22,837 bases of DNA from Verrucomicrobiota bacterium (GTDB lineage: Bacteria; Verrucomicrobiota; Verrucomicrobiia; Opitutales; Opitutaceae): positions 1-22,837 of the forward strand of contig JAEWBF010000109.1 of NCBI GenBank assembly GCA_023391285.1. The letters are read 5' to 3'. Under the pieces are notes generated by a model. That model made no database searches and was not told the DNA's origin. It saw only the letters and a list, made by a program, of their open reading frames with translations. Below are positions 7,004 through 13,993 of this stretch, in pieces. The position numbers and the translations under genes are program-made. The stretch's first letter is position 1; every line of letters starts with the position of its first letter.

Positions 7004-8428
7004 TCAATGTCCGCCGGAGGCGTATCGTGCGAGCGAATACCATTCCCAGACCTCGAAGAGCAGCGTGCGCTCGGTGTCGGCGACGATGCGTTCGAGCGCG
7101 GCGGGCGTGCGGGTGTGTTCGAGGCGGACGCGGGTGGCGGCGAGATGGTCGGCGAGCTCGCGATAGCGCGCGGCGCGTCGGGCGTAGTCGAGGGCGAGGG
7201 CGGCGCCGAGGAGGGCGGCGGTAACGAGGGGGAGGGTGAGGGCGGCGAGTTTGACGACCGGGTAGGCGCTGCCCCAATCGGGGAAGTGGAGGGCGAGGCT
7301 GGCGCCGCAGGCGATGGCGCCGAGGCTGCAGGCGTAGGCGGCGCGACGGAAGCGGGTGAGACGCTGGCGGGCGTCGAGTGCGCGCGCGTTGAAGTAGTGG
7401 TGTTGATCGATGACCCGTTGCGCGAGGTAGTGATCGCGGGCGGCTTCGAACGGTTGGGTGGCGGAACGATCTTCGAGACGAAGGAGGAGCAGGCGGCGGT
7501 GGAGGGATTCGAACCCCGGTAGTCGCAACGCGGAGAACGTGTGTTCCGGGTGGGCGAGCGGCCAGAGTTGAAGGGCGGCGCGGACGATTTCGGCTTCGAG
7601 ACGGGCGCGCACCCAGCCCTGGTGAGCGCGGCGGAGAAGAAACGGTGTGGCGAGCGCGGTGACGAGAATCGCGAGTTTGAGCCAGGTGGCGGTGGATTGG
7701 ACGATGGCGAAGCCGGCCCACACGAGGGCGGCGATAGCGACGGCGGTGGCGAGCTGGTGCGCGAGGATGAGGATCAGGTTGAGGTTGAGGGCGCGCGGAC
7801 GAAGGGCGTTGGCGCGTCGATCGAAGCTGGCGAGCAACGCTTCGGCGGCGGGGCGGCCGGTGGGGGACGCGGATGAGCGGGACGATGAGGACGAGCGGGA
7901 GTGAGAAGGAAGGCGGTCGAGGCGTTCGGAGGTGATTTGGCCGGACGGCTCGTGAATCCAGAGGAGCGGTTTTTGTTGCGCGCGGGCGTAGGCGACCACG
8001 TCGCCGGTGCCGCCGACGCCGGCGGCGGGATCGCCGTTCCAGAGGGCGATCAGGACGTCCGATTCGTCGACGGTGCGATGTCCGCAGGCGAGGTAGGCGT
8101 CGTCGCGGTGTTCGGTGCGCGGTTCGATTTGCGTGCTGAGCGCGCGCGGAAGAACGGCTTCGACGCGCGCCCATTCATCGGGCTCGAAGTCGTTGCGAAA
8201 GGTTTCGAGTGCGAACGGGAGCAGGAGAAGCCAGGGGGAGTCGCGGCGCGCGAGTTCTTCGGCGAAAAGGGTGTCGGCGCCGCTGGCGATGGAGGAGACG
8301 CCGACGAGGCGGGCGCCGGTGTGCGATGCGAGGTCGTCGAAGGCGCGACGAAGGGCGCGGGCGGATGCCGCGGGATCGGTGAGCCGGCGGTGTCCGGTGA
8401 AGCCGACGAAGACGGGCGTGGCGGGCAT
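7004..8428 (-). CDS. SLOG-like nucleotide-binding domain fused to a four-helix SLATT-like membrane module
   Basis: This 474-residue protein has an N-terminal Rossmann-like domain (about 1-160) with VFVGFTGHRRL, SSIASGADTLFAEELA (45-60), and DVLIALWNGDPA followed by GGTGDVVAYA. This is the pattern of the SLOG superfamily (DprA/LOG-like), proposed to bind or process nucleotide-derived signals. A Ser-rich linker (176-188) follows. Membrane segments lie near 217-242, 248-266, 364-384 and 388-411. The part around 330-465, with YLAQRVIDQHHYFNARA before the last helix pair and an ERTLLFEVWEW tail, resembles SLATT domains, two-helix proteins predicted to form membrane pores in conflict systems. The first helix pair may be a diverged copy. 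No strong ribosome binding site precedes ATG 8428. It is the first gene of the cassette with the patatin. Domain assignments are by motif and not tested by profile search. Confidence 0.75.
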   Translation of the reverse strand: MPATPVFVGFTGHRRLTDPAASARALRRAFDDLASHTGARLVGVSSIASGADTLFAEELARRDSPWLLLLPFALETFRNDFEPDEWARVEAVLPRALSTQIEPRTEHRDDAYLACGHRTVDESDVLIALWNGDPAAGVGGTGDVVAYARAQQKPLLWIHEPSGQITSERLDRLPSHSRSSSSSRSSASPTGRPAAEALLASFDRRANALRPRALNLNLILILAHQLATAVAIAALVWAGFAIVQSTATWLKLAILVTALATPFLLRRAHQGWVRARLEAEIVRAALQLWPLAHPEHTFSALRLPGFESLHRRLLLLRLEDRSATQPFEAARDHYLAQRVIDQHHYFNARALDARQRLTRFRRAAYACSLGAIACGASLALHFPDWGSAYPVVKLAALTLPLVTAALLGAALALDYARRAARYRELADHLAATRVRLEHTRTPAALERIVADTERTLLFEVWEWYSLARYASGGH

Positions 8429-8528
8429 TCGGGAATCGAGAGAATGCGCGCGGGGGAGGTTGGCGATGGAAAAGCGGGGGCGGGGAGCGGGGACGAGGAG
8501 CGGCGGGGAACGAAACGCGGGAGCGGAC

Positions 8529-8555
8529 GGCGGGGTCGGGAGACCCCGCCCTACA
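8529..8555. repeat. GC hairpin with trailing CTAC (dispersed repeat)
   Basis: A perfect 9-bp stem (GGCGGGGTC / GACCCCGCC, 8529-8537 and 8542-8550) with loop GGGA is followed by CTACATT. The stretch ACCCCGCCCTACATT recurs exactly at 22732-22746. It lies between the S9 peptidase stop and the SLOG-SLATT start. It could stop transcription from the peptidase, but there is no T-run, so it is better seen as a repeat. Confidence 0.7.
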
Positions 8556-8560
8556 TTCGA

Positions 8561-11014
8561 CTATCGTTGTGCGAGGTGGCGGTCGAGGAAGGCGGACATT
8601 TCGTTGAGGTAGATTACGCGGTCGTCGATGGACCAGTTGCCATGGCCGCCGCGAGGGAAGGATTTGGCTTGGATGTTGGGGTTGTGTTTGCGGAGGGCAT
8701 TGAGCATTTCGCGGGCCTCGGTGGCGTGAACAATTGGATCGAGTTCGCCGTGAATGATGAAAACAGGCTGCTTGATTTCAGCGGAGCGGAGGAGCGGGTC
8801 GATGAACGGCTCGTCGGATTTGAAGTTCTCGCGCTGGAGGAGCGTTTTCCAGAAGCGGTAGGCGACTTGGTTGTCGAAGATCCAGCGGTCATCGCGCAGG
8901 GTTTTGCGCCAGTTGGATACGGCAGCCACGGCGATGCCGGCGCGGTAGAGGTCGGGATACTTCGCGAGGCTGATATAGGTGGCCCAGCCGCCGAAGCTGG
9001 CGCCGGTGATGGCGACGCGTGAGGGATCGACTTCGCCTTTTTCGATGAGGTGGCGGGCAGCATCGGCGATGTCGTCGATGACGACGGTGTCGAGGCGGGC
9101 GAGCAGTCCGGCGTTTTGGTAGGCGGCGCCGTAGCCGGAGGAGCCGCGGTAGTTAACCTGCAGAACGATATAGCCGCGGGTGGCGAAGAATTGATTGGTG
9201 GCGTCGAAGCGCCAGCTGTCGCGGGCCATCGGACCTCCGTGGACGTTGACGAGGAGAGGAGCGGGGCCGTTGGACTCGGTTGGACGCGTGACGTAGCCGT
9301 AGATCTTTTGGCCGTCGCGAGAGGGGAACTCCGCCGGCGTGGTGCGAGCGAGCGGTCGATCCTTCAGGTGTGCGCCGAGTTCGAGGACGGCGATGAGGCG
9401 ATTTTCGGTGGCGCGAAAAACGTAGAACGTGCCGGGATCGCGATCGTTGGTGGTGAGAAAAATGAAGGTCGATCCGTCTTCGGACCAATCGATGGGGAAG
9501 TTGAAGTGATCGGGGAAACTTTTGTCCATGGCGTGTTGAACGGCTTGGTAGTTGGGATCGAGCCAAACGACCTGCGGCTTCTGGGTTTCGAACATGAGCC
9601 CGAGGAGGCGCGTGGATTCTTTGGCGAAGAGGAGTCGGGCCATGCCGCCGTCGTCTTCGGTCAGATCGTAGCGAGGGTGGCGAGCGATGGTTTTCTTGAT
9701 GATGCCCTCGGACATGCTGAAAGCGGCGAGCTCCCAGCGGTCGGTGCCGATGCGCGTGGAGATGTAGAGGGTGTCGCCGTCGGGGCCGATGGAGTGGATG
9801 TCGGCGACGCGGTCGAGGCGATCGGCGGCGCGGTAGTCGAAGCGCAGGCCGGTTTGTTTCACGAGATCGTCGACCCGGCGCCAGGACGAGTCGGGGGTGG
9901 GGCGGCAGAAGAATTCGAAGCGGTCCTTCTCCACTTTCATGCGGATGCGGGCGTCGCCGTTGCGATCGAAGCGATAGAAGCCGAAGGCGGGATCTTCGAG
10001 GTCGGAGGTTTTGCCGGTGCGGACGTCGTATTTGTAGAAGGAGTCGGCGTAGCGTCCGCCGCGAACGACGAGAACGTGGCGTTTTTCGGGGAGGGCGGTG
10101 ATGATGGAGTAGACGTCGTTCGAGAGACGCTTTGTGTTGCTGCTCGGAACATCGAGGAGGTTGAGGCGGTATTCGCTGCGAGTGTCCTGGAAGTCGTCCT
10201 CGGCGATGTAGGCAACTTCCTGATCGCCGATCCACGTGAGGTGGCCGACGAAATCGTCGGCTTCGGCGACGGGCACCTGGCAGAGGAGCTTCATCGAGGA
10301 GAGATCGTAGACGATGAGTTCCTTGTTGGCGTCGCGTTTGCGAATGGTGGCAAGATAGCGGCCGTCGGTGGAGAGTTCGTGAGGGTTGACGTCGTCGAAC
10401 TTCACGAGCTCGGCGGCGGCGATGCCCTTCACGTTTTTGAGGAGGTCGGCGTAGAACGCTTGGACGTCATAGGTGTCGGGGTGTTCGTTTGAGCGAACCT
10501 CGAGGGAGCGGGAGAAGAGGTGGAGCGAGCCGGGGGCGTCGATTTGGGTGCGGAGCTCGACTTCGATTTCCTTCGGCTTGCGGGCGGAGAGATCGCCGAT
10601 GGGCACGAGTTTTCGCTGGATCGATCCCTGGGCGATGAAGGTGAGGAGGCCGTAACAATCGTCGAGGTCGCGGTCGGCGCTGAGTTTGGCGGTGTAGCGG
10701 AAACGGATAGCGCTGGGGTGGGTGCGTTCCTTGAGAGGGGCGTCGCGAAGCGGATCGTTGTCGGTGACGACGTCGCCGATTTGGATGAAGCCATCGGCGA
10801 AGCCGGGGCCGCGACGGATCTCAAAATTCAGGTCGCGGGTGCGGTGCTTTTTTCCGTTGCGCAGAACGGTGAGGTCTTTTTCAGAGCAGCCGACTATGGG
10901 CAGCATTTCGTCGTCGAGCCGGGCGTGCGGCTGCATTTGGGCGGCGATGCGGGCGAGGGGCAACGCGCTCAGCAGAAAGACAAGCGCGAGGGTGGGGTAG
11001 CGCAGATGAAGCAT
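8561..11014 (-). CDS. Secreted S9 family (prolyl oligopeptidase-type) serine peptidase
   Basis: I start this 817-residue protein at ATG 11014, which gives a clean signal peptide, MLHLRYPTLALVFLLSALPL then ARIAAQ. The frame is open 35 residues further upstream, but that part is not signal-like. Residues 200-560 look like a beta-propeller with repeated short strands. The C-terminal alpha/beta hydrolase (about 560-817) has the nucleophile Ser673 in GASFGG, Asp759 in HGELDP and His791 in RGGHG, a complete triad. Upstream of the catalytic domain are NVHGGPMARDSW (590-601) and NYRGSSGYG (621-629), both typical of the S9C/DPP-like group. It should cleave peptides in the periplasm or outside the cell. 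The N-terminal ~170 residues before the propeller are not obvious from the family. It is 132 bases upstream of the SLOG gene on the same strand, with a hairpin between, so it is probably a separate unit. Confidence 0.9.
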   Translation of the reverse strand: MLHLRYPTLALVFLLSALPLARIAAQMQPHARLDDEMLPIVGCSEKDLTVLRNGKKHRTRDLNFEIRRGPGFADGFIQIGDVVTDNDPLRDAPLKERTHPSAIRFRYTAKLSADRDLDDCYGLLTFIAQGSIQRKLVPIGDLSARKPKEIEVELRTQIDAPGSLHLFSRSLEVRSNEHPDTYDVQAFYADLLKNVKGIAAAELVKFDDVNPHELSTDGRYLATIRKRDANKELIVYDLSSMKLLCQVPVAEADDFVGHLTWIGDQEVAYIAEDDFQDTRSEYRLNLLDVPSSNTKRLSNDVYSIITALPEKRHVLVVRGGRYADSFYKYDVRTGKTSDLEDPAFGFYRFDRNGDARIRMKVEKDRFEFFCRPTPDSSWRRVDDLVKQTGLRFDYRAADRLDRVADIHSIGPDGDTLYISTRIGTDRWELAAFSMSEGIIKKTIARHPRYDLTEDDGGMARLLFAKESTRLLGLMFETQKPQVVWLDPNYQAVQHAMDKSFPDHFNFPIDWSEDGSTFIFLTTNDRDPGTFYVFRATENRLIAVLELGAHLKDRPLARTTPAEFPSRDGQKIYGYVTRPTESNGPAPLLVNVHGGPMARDSWRFDATNQFFATRGYIVLQVNYRGSSGYGAAYQNAGLLARLDTVVIDDIADAARHLIEKGEVDPSRVAITGASFGGWATYISLAKYPDLYRAGIAVAAVSNWRKTLRDDRWIFDNQVAYRFWKTLLQRENFKSDEPFIDPLLRSAEIKQPVFIIHGELDPIVHATEAREMLNALRKHNPNIQAKSFPRGGHGNWSIDDRVIYLNEMSAFLDRHLAQR

Positions 11015-11104
11015 GGTGCGACGATACGACGGGCTTCGAAAGTTTCCTGCAATACAGGAGCGTGTCGTAGACGCCGTTGTGGCGGAAGGACGGGCGGATG
11101 AGCT

Positions 11105-11124
11105 GCGCGGTGGGGGCACCGCGC
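11105..11124. repeat. Perfect GC hairpin after the pilB/gspE-like gene
   Basis: An 8-bp stem GCGCGGTG / CACCGCGC with a GGGG loop lies 22 bases past the stop of the minus-strand ATPase gene and upstream of the peptidase. There is no T-run on the minus-strand side. It may act as a terminator-like barrier or be another intergenic repeat; it lacks the CTAC flank seen at the other hairpins. Confidence 0.5.
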
Positions 11125-11146
11125 CTCCATCGGTTGCGGGACGCGC

Positions 11147-13327
11147 TCAGAGGATGAGGTCGGGGGGGACGTTGCTGAGGGCTTCTTCGATGGTGGTGAG
11201 GCCCATCTTTACTTTCAGCATCGAATCCTGGTGGAGCGTTTTCATGCCGCTGCGCATGGCCACGCGCTTCAGCTCGGCGACCTCGGCTTCCTTGTTGATC
11301 GCTTCGGTCAGCTCCTCGCTGTTTGTCATCAATTCGTGGATACCGACGCGGCCCTTGTAGCCGATGCCGCCACACGTGGGGCAGCCTTGGGGATTGGCTT
11401 TGAAGATCTGTCCGCTCCAGCCGATGGCTTTTTCGAGGATGTCTTTTTCGCGGCCCTGCGGCTCGTAGGGGATCTTGCAGTTTTTGCAGACGCGGCGGAG
11501 GAGACGCTGGGCGCAGACGCAGACGAGGCAGGCGGAAATGTTGAACGGCTCGATGCCCATTTCGCCGAGACGCGTGACGGTGGAAGGCGCGTCGTTGGTG
11601 TGGAGTGTGGAGACGAGCAGGTGTCCGGTCAGCGCGGCTTCGACGGCGATGCCGGCGGTTTCTTCGTCACGGATTTCGCCGACGAGGATGATGTCGGGAT
11701 CCATGCGCAGGTAGCAGCGAAGGGCGCGGGCGAAGGTGAGCCCGATCTGCCGGTTCATCTGCATCTGGTTGAGGCCGGGGAGCGTGTATTCGATCGGGTC
11801 TTCGGCGGTCTGGATGTTGACGTCGGGCGTGTTTACTTCCGCGAGGGCGGAGTAGAGCGTCATCGACTTGCCGGAGCCGGTGGGGCCGCAGTGCAGGATC
11901 ATGCCGTAGGGCTGGCGGATGCACTCGCGGTATTTGGCGAGATTTTCTTCGGAGAAGCCGAGCGCGGGGAGCGGGAGCGTGGTCTTCTGTTTATCGAGGA
12001 TACGCATGACGACCTTCTCGCCGTGGTTCATCGGGCCGGTGGCGACGCGAAGGTCGATATCGATGTTCTTCTTCGTGTATTTTTTGAAAACGATGCGTCC
12101 GTCTTGCGGCAATCGACGTTCGGAGATGTCGAGGTTGCACATGATCTTCAGGCGCGTGACGAGGGCGTTGGTGGCCTGTTTGGGGAGGCGGAGTTTTTCC
12201 TGGCAGAGACCGTCGATGCGATAGCGGACGACGAGGTCCTTTTCCATCGGCTCGATGTGGATGTCGGACGCGCCGGAGACGTAGGCGTCTTCGATGATGC
12301 GGTTCGTCAGCTGAACGATCGGCGCGGATTCTTCGCTTTCGAGATCGGCCACGCTGGCTTCGGCGACGCCGTCGCCGGTGTAGGCGGTGCTGATTTCCTC
12401 GGCGACGGACGCGACATCGACGGAAGCGGATCCGGCGGCAGCGGCGTCCTTGAAATATTTTTTGAGGAGCGAATCGAAGAGGGTGGCGGAGACGACGCTG
12501 ACGTCCTCGATCGTGAGATCCATCGCTTGGGAAAACGCCTCGCGTTTGGCGTAATCGAGGGGGTTGGTCATCAGGACCGCGACGGAATTGGGCGAAAGAC
12601 GTTTGTGGGGGAAGACGCCCTCGCGGCGGATGAGGGCGTCGCCGGCGACTTCGAGGAGTTTGTCGTCGATTTCGATTTCGTCGGGGTTGGTGACGAGCGG
12701 GAGATCGGTGAGCTTGGCGACGAAGCGGGCGGTGTCGTCGGCCGAGAGTTGGAACTTCGGGTCGACCATCCGCTGGATGAGCGTGGCGGAGTATTCGGCG
12801 ACCTCCTGGAGGAGCGCCAAATCCTTCTCGGTGAATTCGCCGCCGGTGCCGGCGGACTGCTCCTTGTTGAGGACCTGGATGGCGCCGATGACGATGTTGG
12901 TCTTGAGCGGGACCGTGAGCATCGAGCGGACCTCGAAGCCGGTGGTCTGGGCGAGCGACGCCATCATGGGCGCCTGCGTCTCGGTGTTGCGGAAGAAGAC
13001 GGGTTCGCCGGTGGAGATGACCTTGCCGACGACGCCGGTGCCGAGCGGGAGTTTGAGTGCGAGGAGCTTGGCGGCGGTTTCCTGGAGATTCTTTTCGAGG
13101 GAGGCGTCGCGGGCCCAGAGGGTGGGCGAGTAGTAAACGTTTTTGAAAGCGATGTCGTTGCCCTCGACGAGGTAGAACGTCATCGACTGCGCCTGCAGGG
13201 CTTCGACGATTTTCGAGGAGGTGAGCTCGATGACGGAGCTGACGTCTTCGCGACTGGGGGCGGGTTTCGAGATAACCTTGATCAGCAGCGAGCGGCGCAG
13301 GGTGCTGGACAGGTTGGGGGAAGCCAT
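11147..13327 (-). CDS. GAF-domain PilB/GspE-type secretion ATPase
   Basis: This 726-residue protein carries an N-terminal GAF domain (about 27-188, with LGTGVVGKVISTGEPVF and FEVRSMLTVPL). A linker/N2-like region (about 200-330) follows, then the GspE/PilB motor (about 335-726). Motor motifs are intact: Walker A GPTGSGKS (481-488), the Asp box around TAEDPIEYTLPG, Walker B DPDIILVGEIRDEE, and the His box GHLLVSTLHTNDAP. A tetracysteine zinc site is also present (C614/C617 and C649/C652 in CPTCGG). Such ATPases drive pilus or pseudopilus assembly at the inner membrane. The GAF domain suggests that a small ligand or redox state controls the motor. No other pilus or secretion genes are in the window. 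It is divergent from the YraN gene. Known residues do not separate type II from type IV function. Confidence 0.93.
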   Translation of the reverse strand: MASPNLSSTLRRSLLIKVISKPAPSREDVSSVIELTSSKIVEALQAQSMTFYLVEGNDIAFKNVYYSPTLWARDASLEKNLQETAAKLLALKLPLGTGVVGKVISTGEPVFFRNTETQAPMMASLAQTTGFEVRSMLTVPLKTNIVIGAIQVLNKEQSAGTGGEFTEKDLALLQEVAEYSATLIQRMVDPKFQLSADDTARFVAKLTDLPLVTNPDEIEIDDKLLEVAGDALIRREGVFPHKRLSPNSVAVLMTNPLDYAKREAFSQAMDLTIEDVSVVSATLFDSLLKKYFKDAAAAGSASVDVASVAEEISTAYTGDGVAEASVADLESEESAPIVQLTNRIIEDAYVSGASDIHIEPMEKDLVVRYRIDGLCQEKLRLPKQATNALVTRLKIMCNLDISERRLPQDGRIVFKKYTKKNIDIDLRVATGPMNHGEKVVMRILDKQKTTLPLPALGFSEENLAKYRECIRQPYGMILHCGPTGSGKSMTLYSALAEVNTPDVNIQTAEDPIEYTLPGLNQMQMNRQIGLTFARALRCYLRMDPDIILVGEIRDEETAGIAVEAALTGHLLVSTLHTNDAPSTVTRLGEMGIEPFNISACLVCVCAQRLLRRVCKNCKIPYEPQGREKDILEKAIGWSGQIFKANPQGCPTCGGIGYKGRVGIHELMTNSEELTEAINKEAEVAELKRVAMRSGMKTLHQDSMLKVKMGLTTIEEALSNVPPDLIL

Positions 13328-13378
13328 GGGGAGCGAAGCGGGATTCGGGGATTGTCAGAATGCGCGGGAGGCGCCGCA

Positions 13379-13861
13379 ATGACAAAGAGCCGCGCGAGCG
13401 GTGGCGTCGCGATGTTCCAGTGGTTGCAACGTTTTTTCTGTATCGGGAATTTGGACGCGGGTGCGCGCGGGGAGCGGCGCGCGGCCGAGTGGTTGCAACA
13501 GAAAAAAGGATACGCGGTGGTGGCGCGCAACTGGCGATCGCCGCGGGACCGTCGCGAGGAGATCGATCTGGTGTGTCGCGACGGCGAAGTGTTGGTGTTC
13601 GTCGAGGTGAAGGCGCGAACGGCGGGGGCGATGGTGCCGGGATACTTCGCGGTGAACGAAAGGAAGAAACGTGTGCTGCGGCGGGCGATCGATGCGTATT
13701 TGAAGCGGTTGGCGCAGCGGCCGCGGACGATTCGGTTCGATGTGGTGGAGATTGTGCATGCGGGAGCGGGGGCGGAGGGGAAGCGGGCGAGCGAGGAGGT
13801 GGAGGTGCTGCATTTCGAGAATGTGCCGTTGTTTTCGAAGGAGTATCGGCGGGGTGGGTGA
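13379..13861 (+). CDS. YraN/UPF0102 family endonuclease-like protein
   Basis: This 160-residue protein (149 if it starts at ATG 13412) is of the YraN family, which has a PD-(D/E)xK nuclease-like fold. It shows GARGERRAAEWL near the N-terminus, then ARNWRSPRDRREEIDLVCRD and VLVFVEVKART. The likely metal-binding residues are E61, D63, E76 and K78 in the long numbering. The C-terminal part is longer than usual and low in recognisable features. Cellular role in most bacteria is unclear, though the family has been linked to DNA processing. The gene is divergent from the GAF-ATPase gene; only 51 bases separate the two starts if the upstream ATG is used. Confidence 0.85.
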   Translation: MTKSRASGGVAMFQWLQRFFCIGNLDAGARGERRAAEWLQQKKGYAVVARNWRSPRDRREEIDLVCRDGEVLVFVEVKARTAGAMVPGYFAVNERKKRVLRRAIDAYLKRLAQRPRTIRFDVVEIVHAGAGAEGKRASEEVEVLHFENVPLFSKEYRRGG

Positions 13862-13867
13862 AGGAGG

Positions 13868-13901
13868 GGAGTTGAGAGATGAGAGTTGAGGGTTGAGAGA
13901 C
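13868..13901. repeat. Short G/A-rich degenerate tandem repeat
   Basis: Repeated GTTGAG/GAGAG words run through 13871-13900 (GTTGAGAGAT, GAGAGTTGAG, GGTTGAGAGA) just past the yraN stop. Similar GAGAGTTGAG runs occur between genes in other genomes, as I recall. No gene is apparent between 13862 and 13993. Confidence 0.5.
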
Positions 13902-13993
13902 GGAAAGGGGACGAGCGTGGTCGACGATGTGACACGCGGGGGTGAAGTGGCGGCTTGCGTCGGGCGGAGGGGATCGCGAGTTTCGCCGTTCGC

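Noticed and set aside
5899..7224. 441-codon open frame opposite patatin and the end of SLOG-SLATT
   Set aside because: Crosses two genes on the other strand that carry clear catalytic or domain motifs; no family features.
8428..8561. S9 peptidase as third member of the SLOG-patatin operon
   Set aside because: A 132-base gap with a perfect hairpin lies between them, and the peptidase is an exported enzyme with no link to the cassette domains.
9050..10492. 480-codon open frame opposite the S9 peptidase
   Set aside because: Antisense shadow of a well-supported gene; low-complexity Gly/Val/Glu/Asp composition and no start signal.
11231..13378. Long open frame on the + strand opposite the PilB/GspE gene, running in frame into yraN
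   Set aside because: It is the antisense of a gene with complete motor motifs; composition is rich in Gly, Asp and Glu with no motif. High GC leaves few stops. Only the part from 13379 is real.
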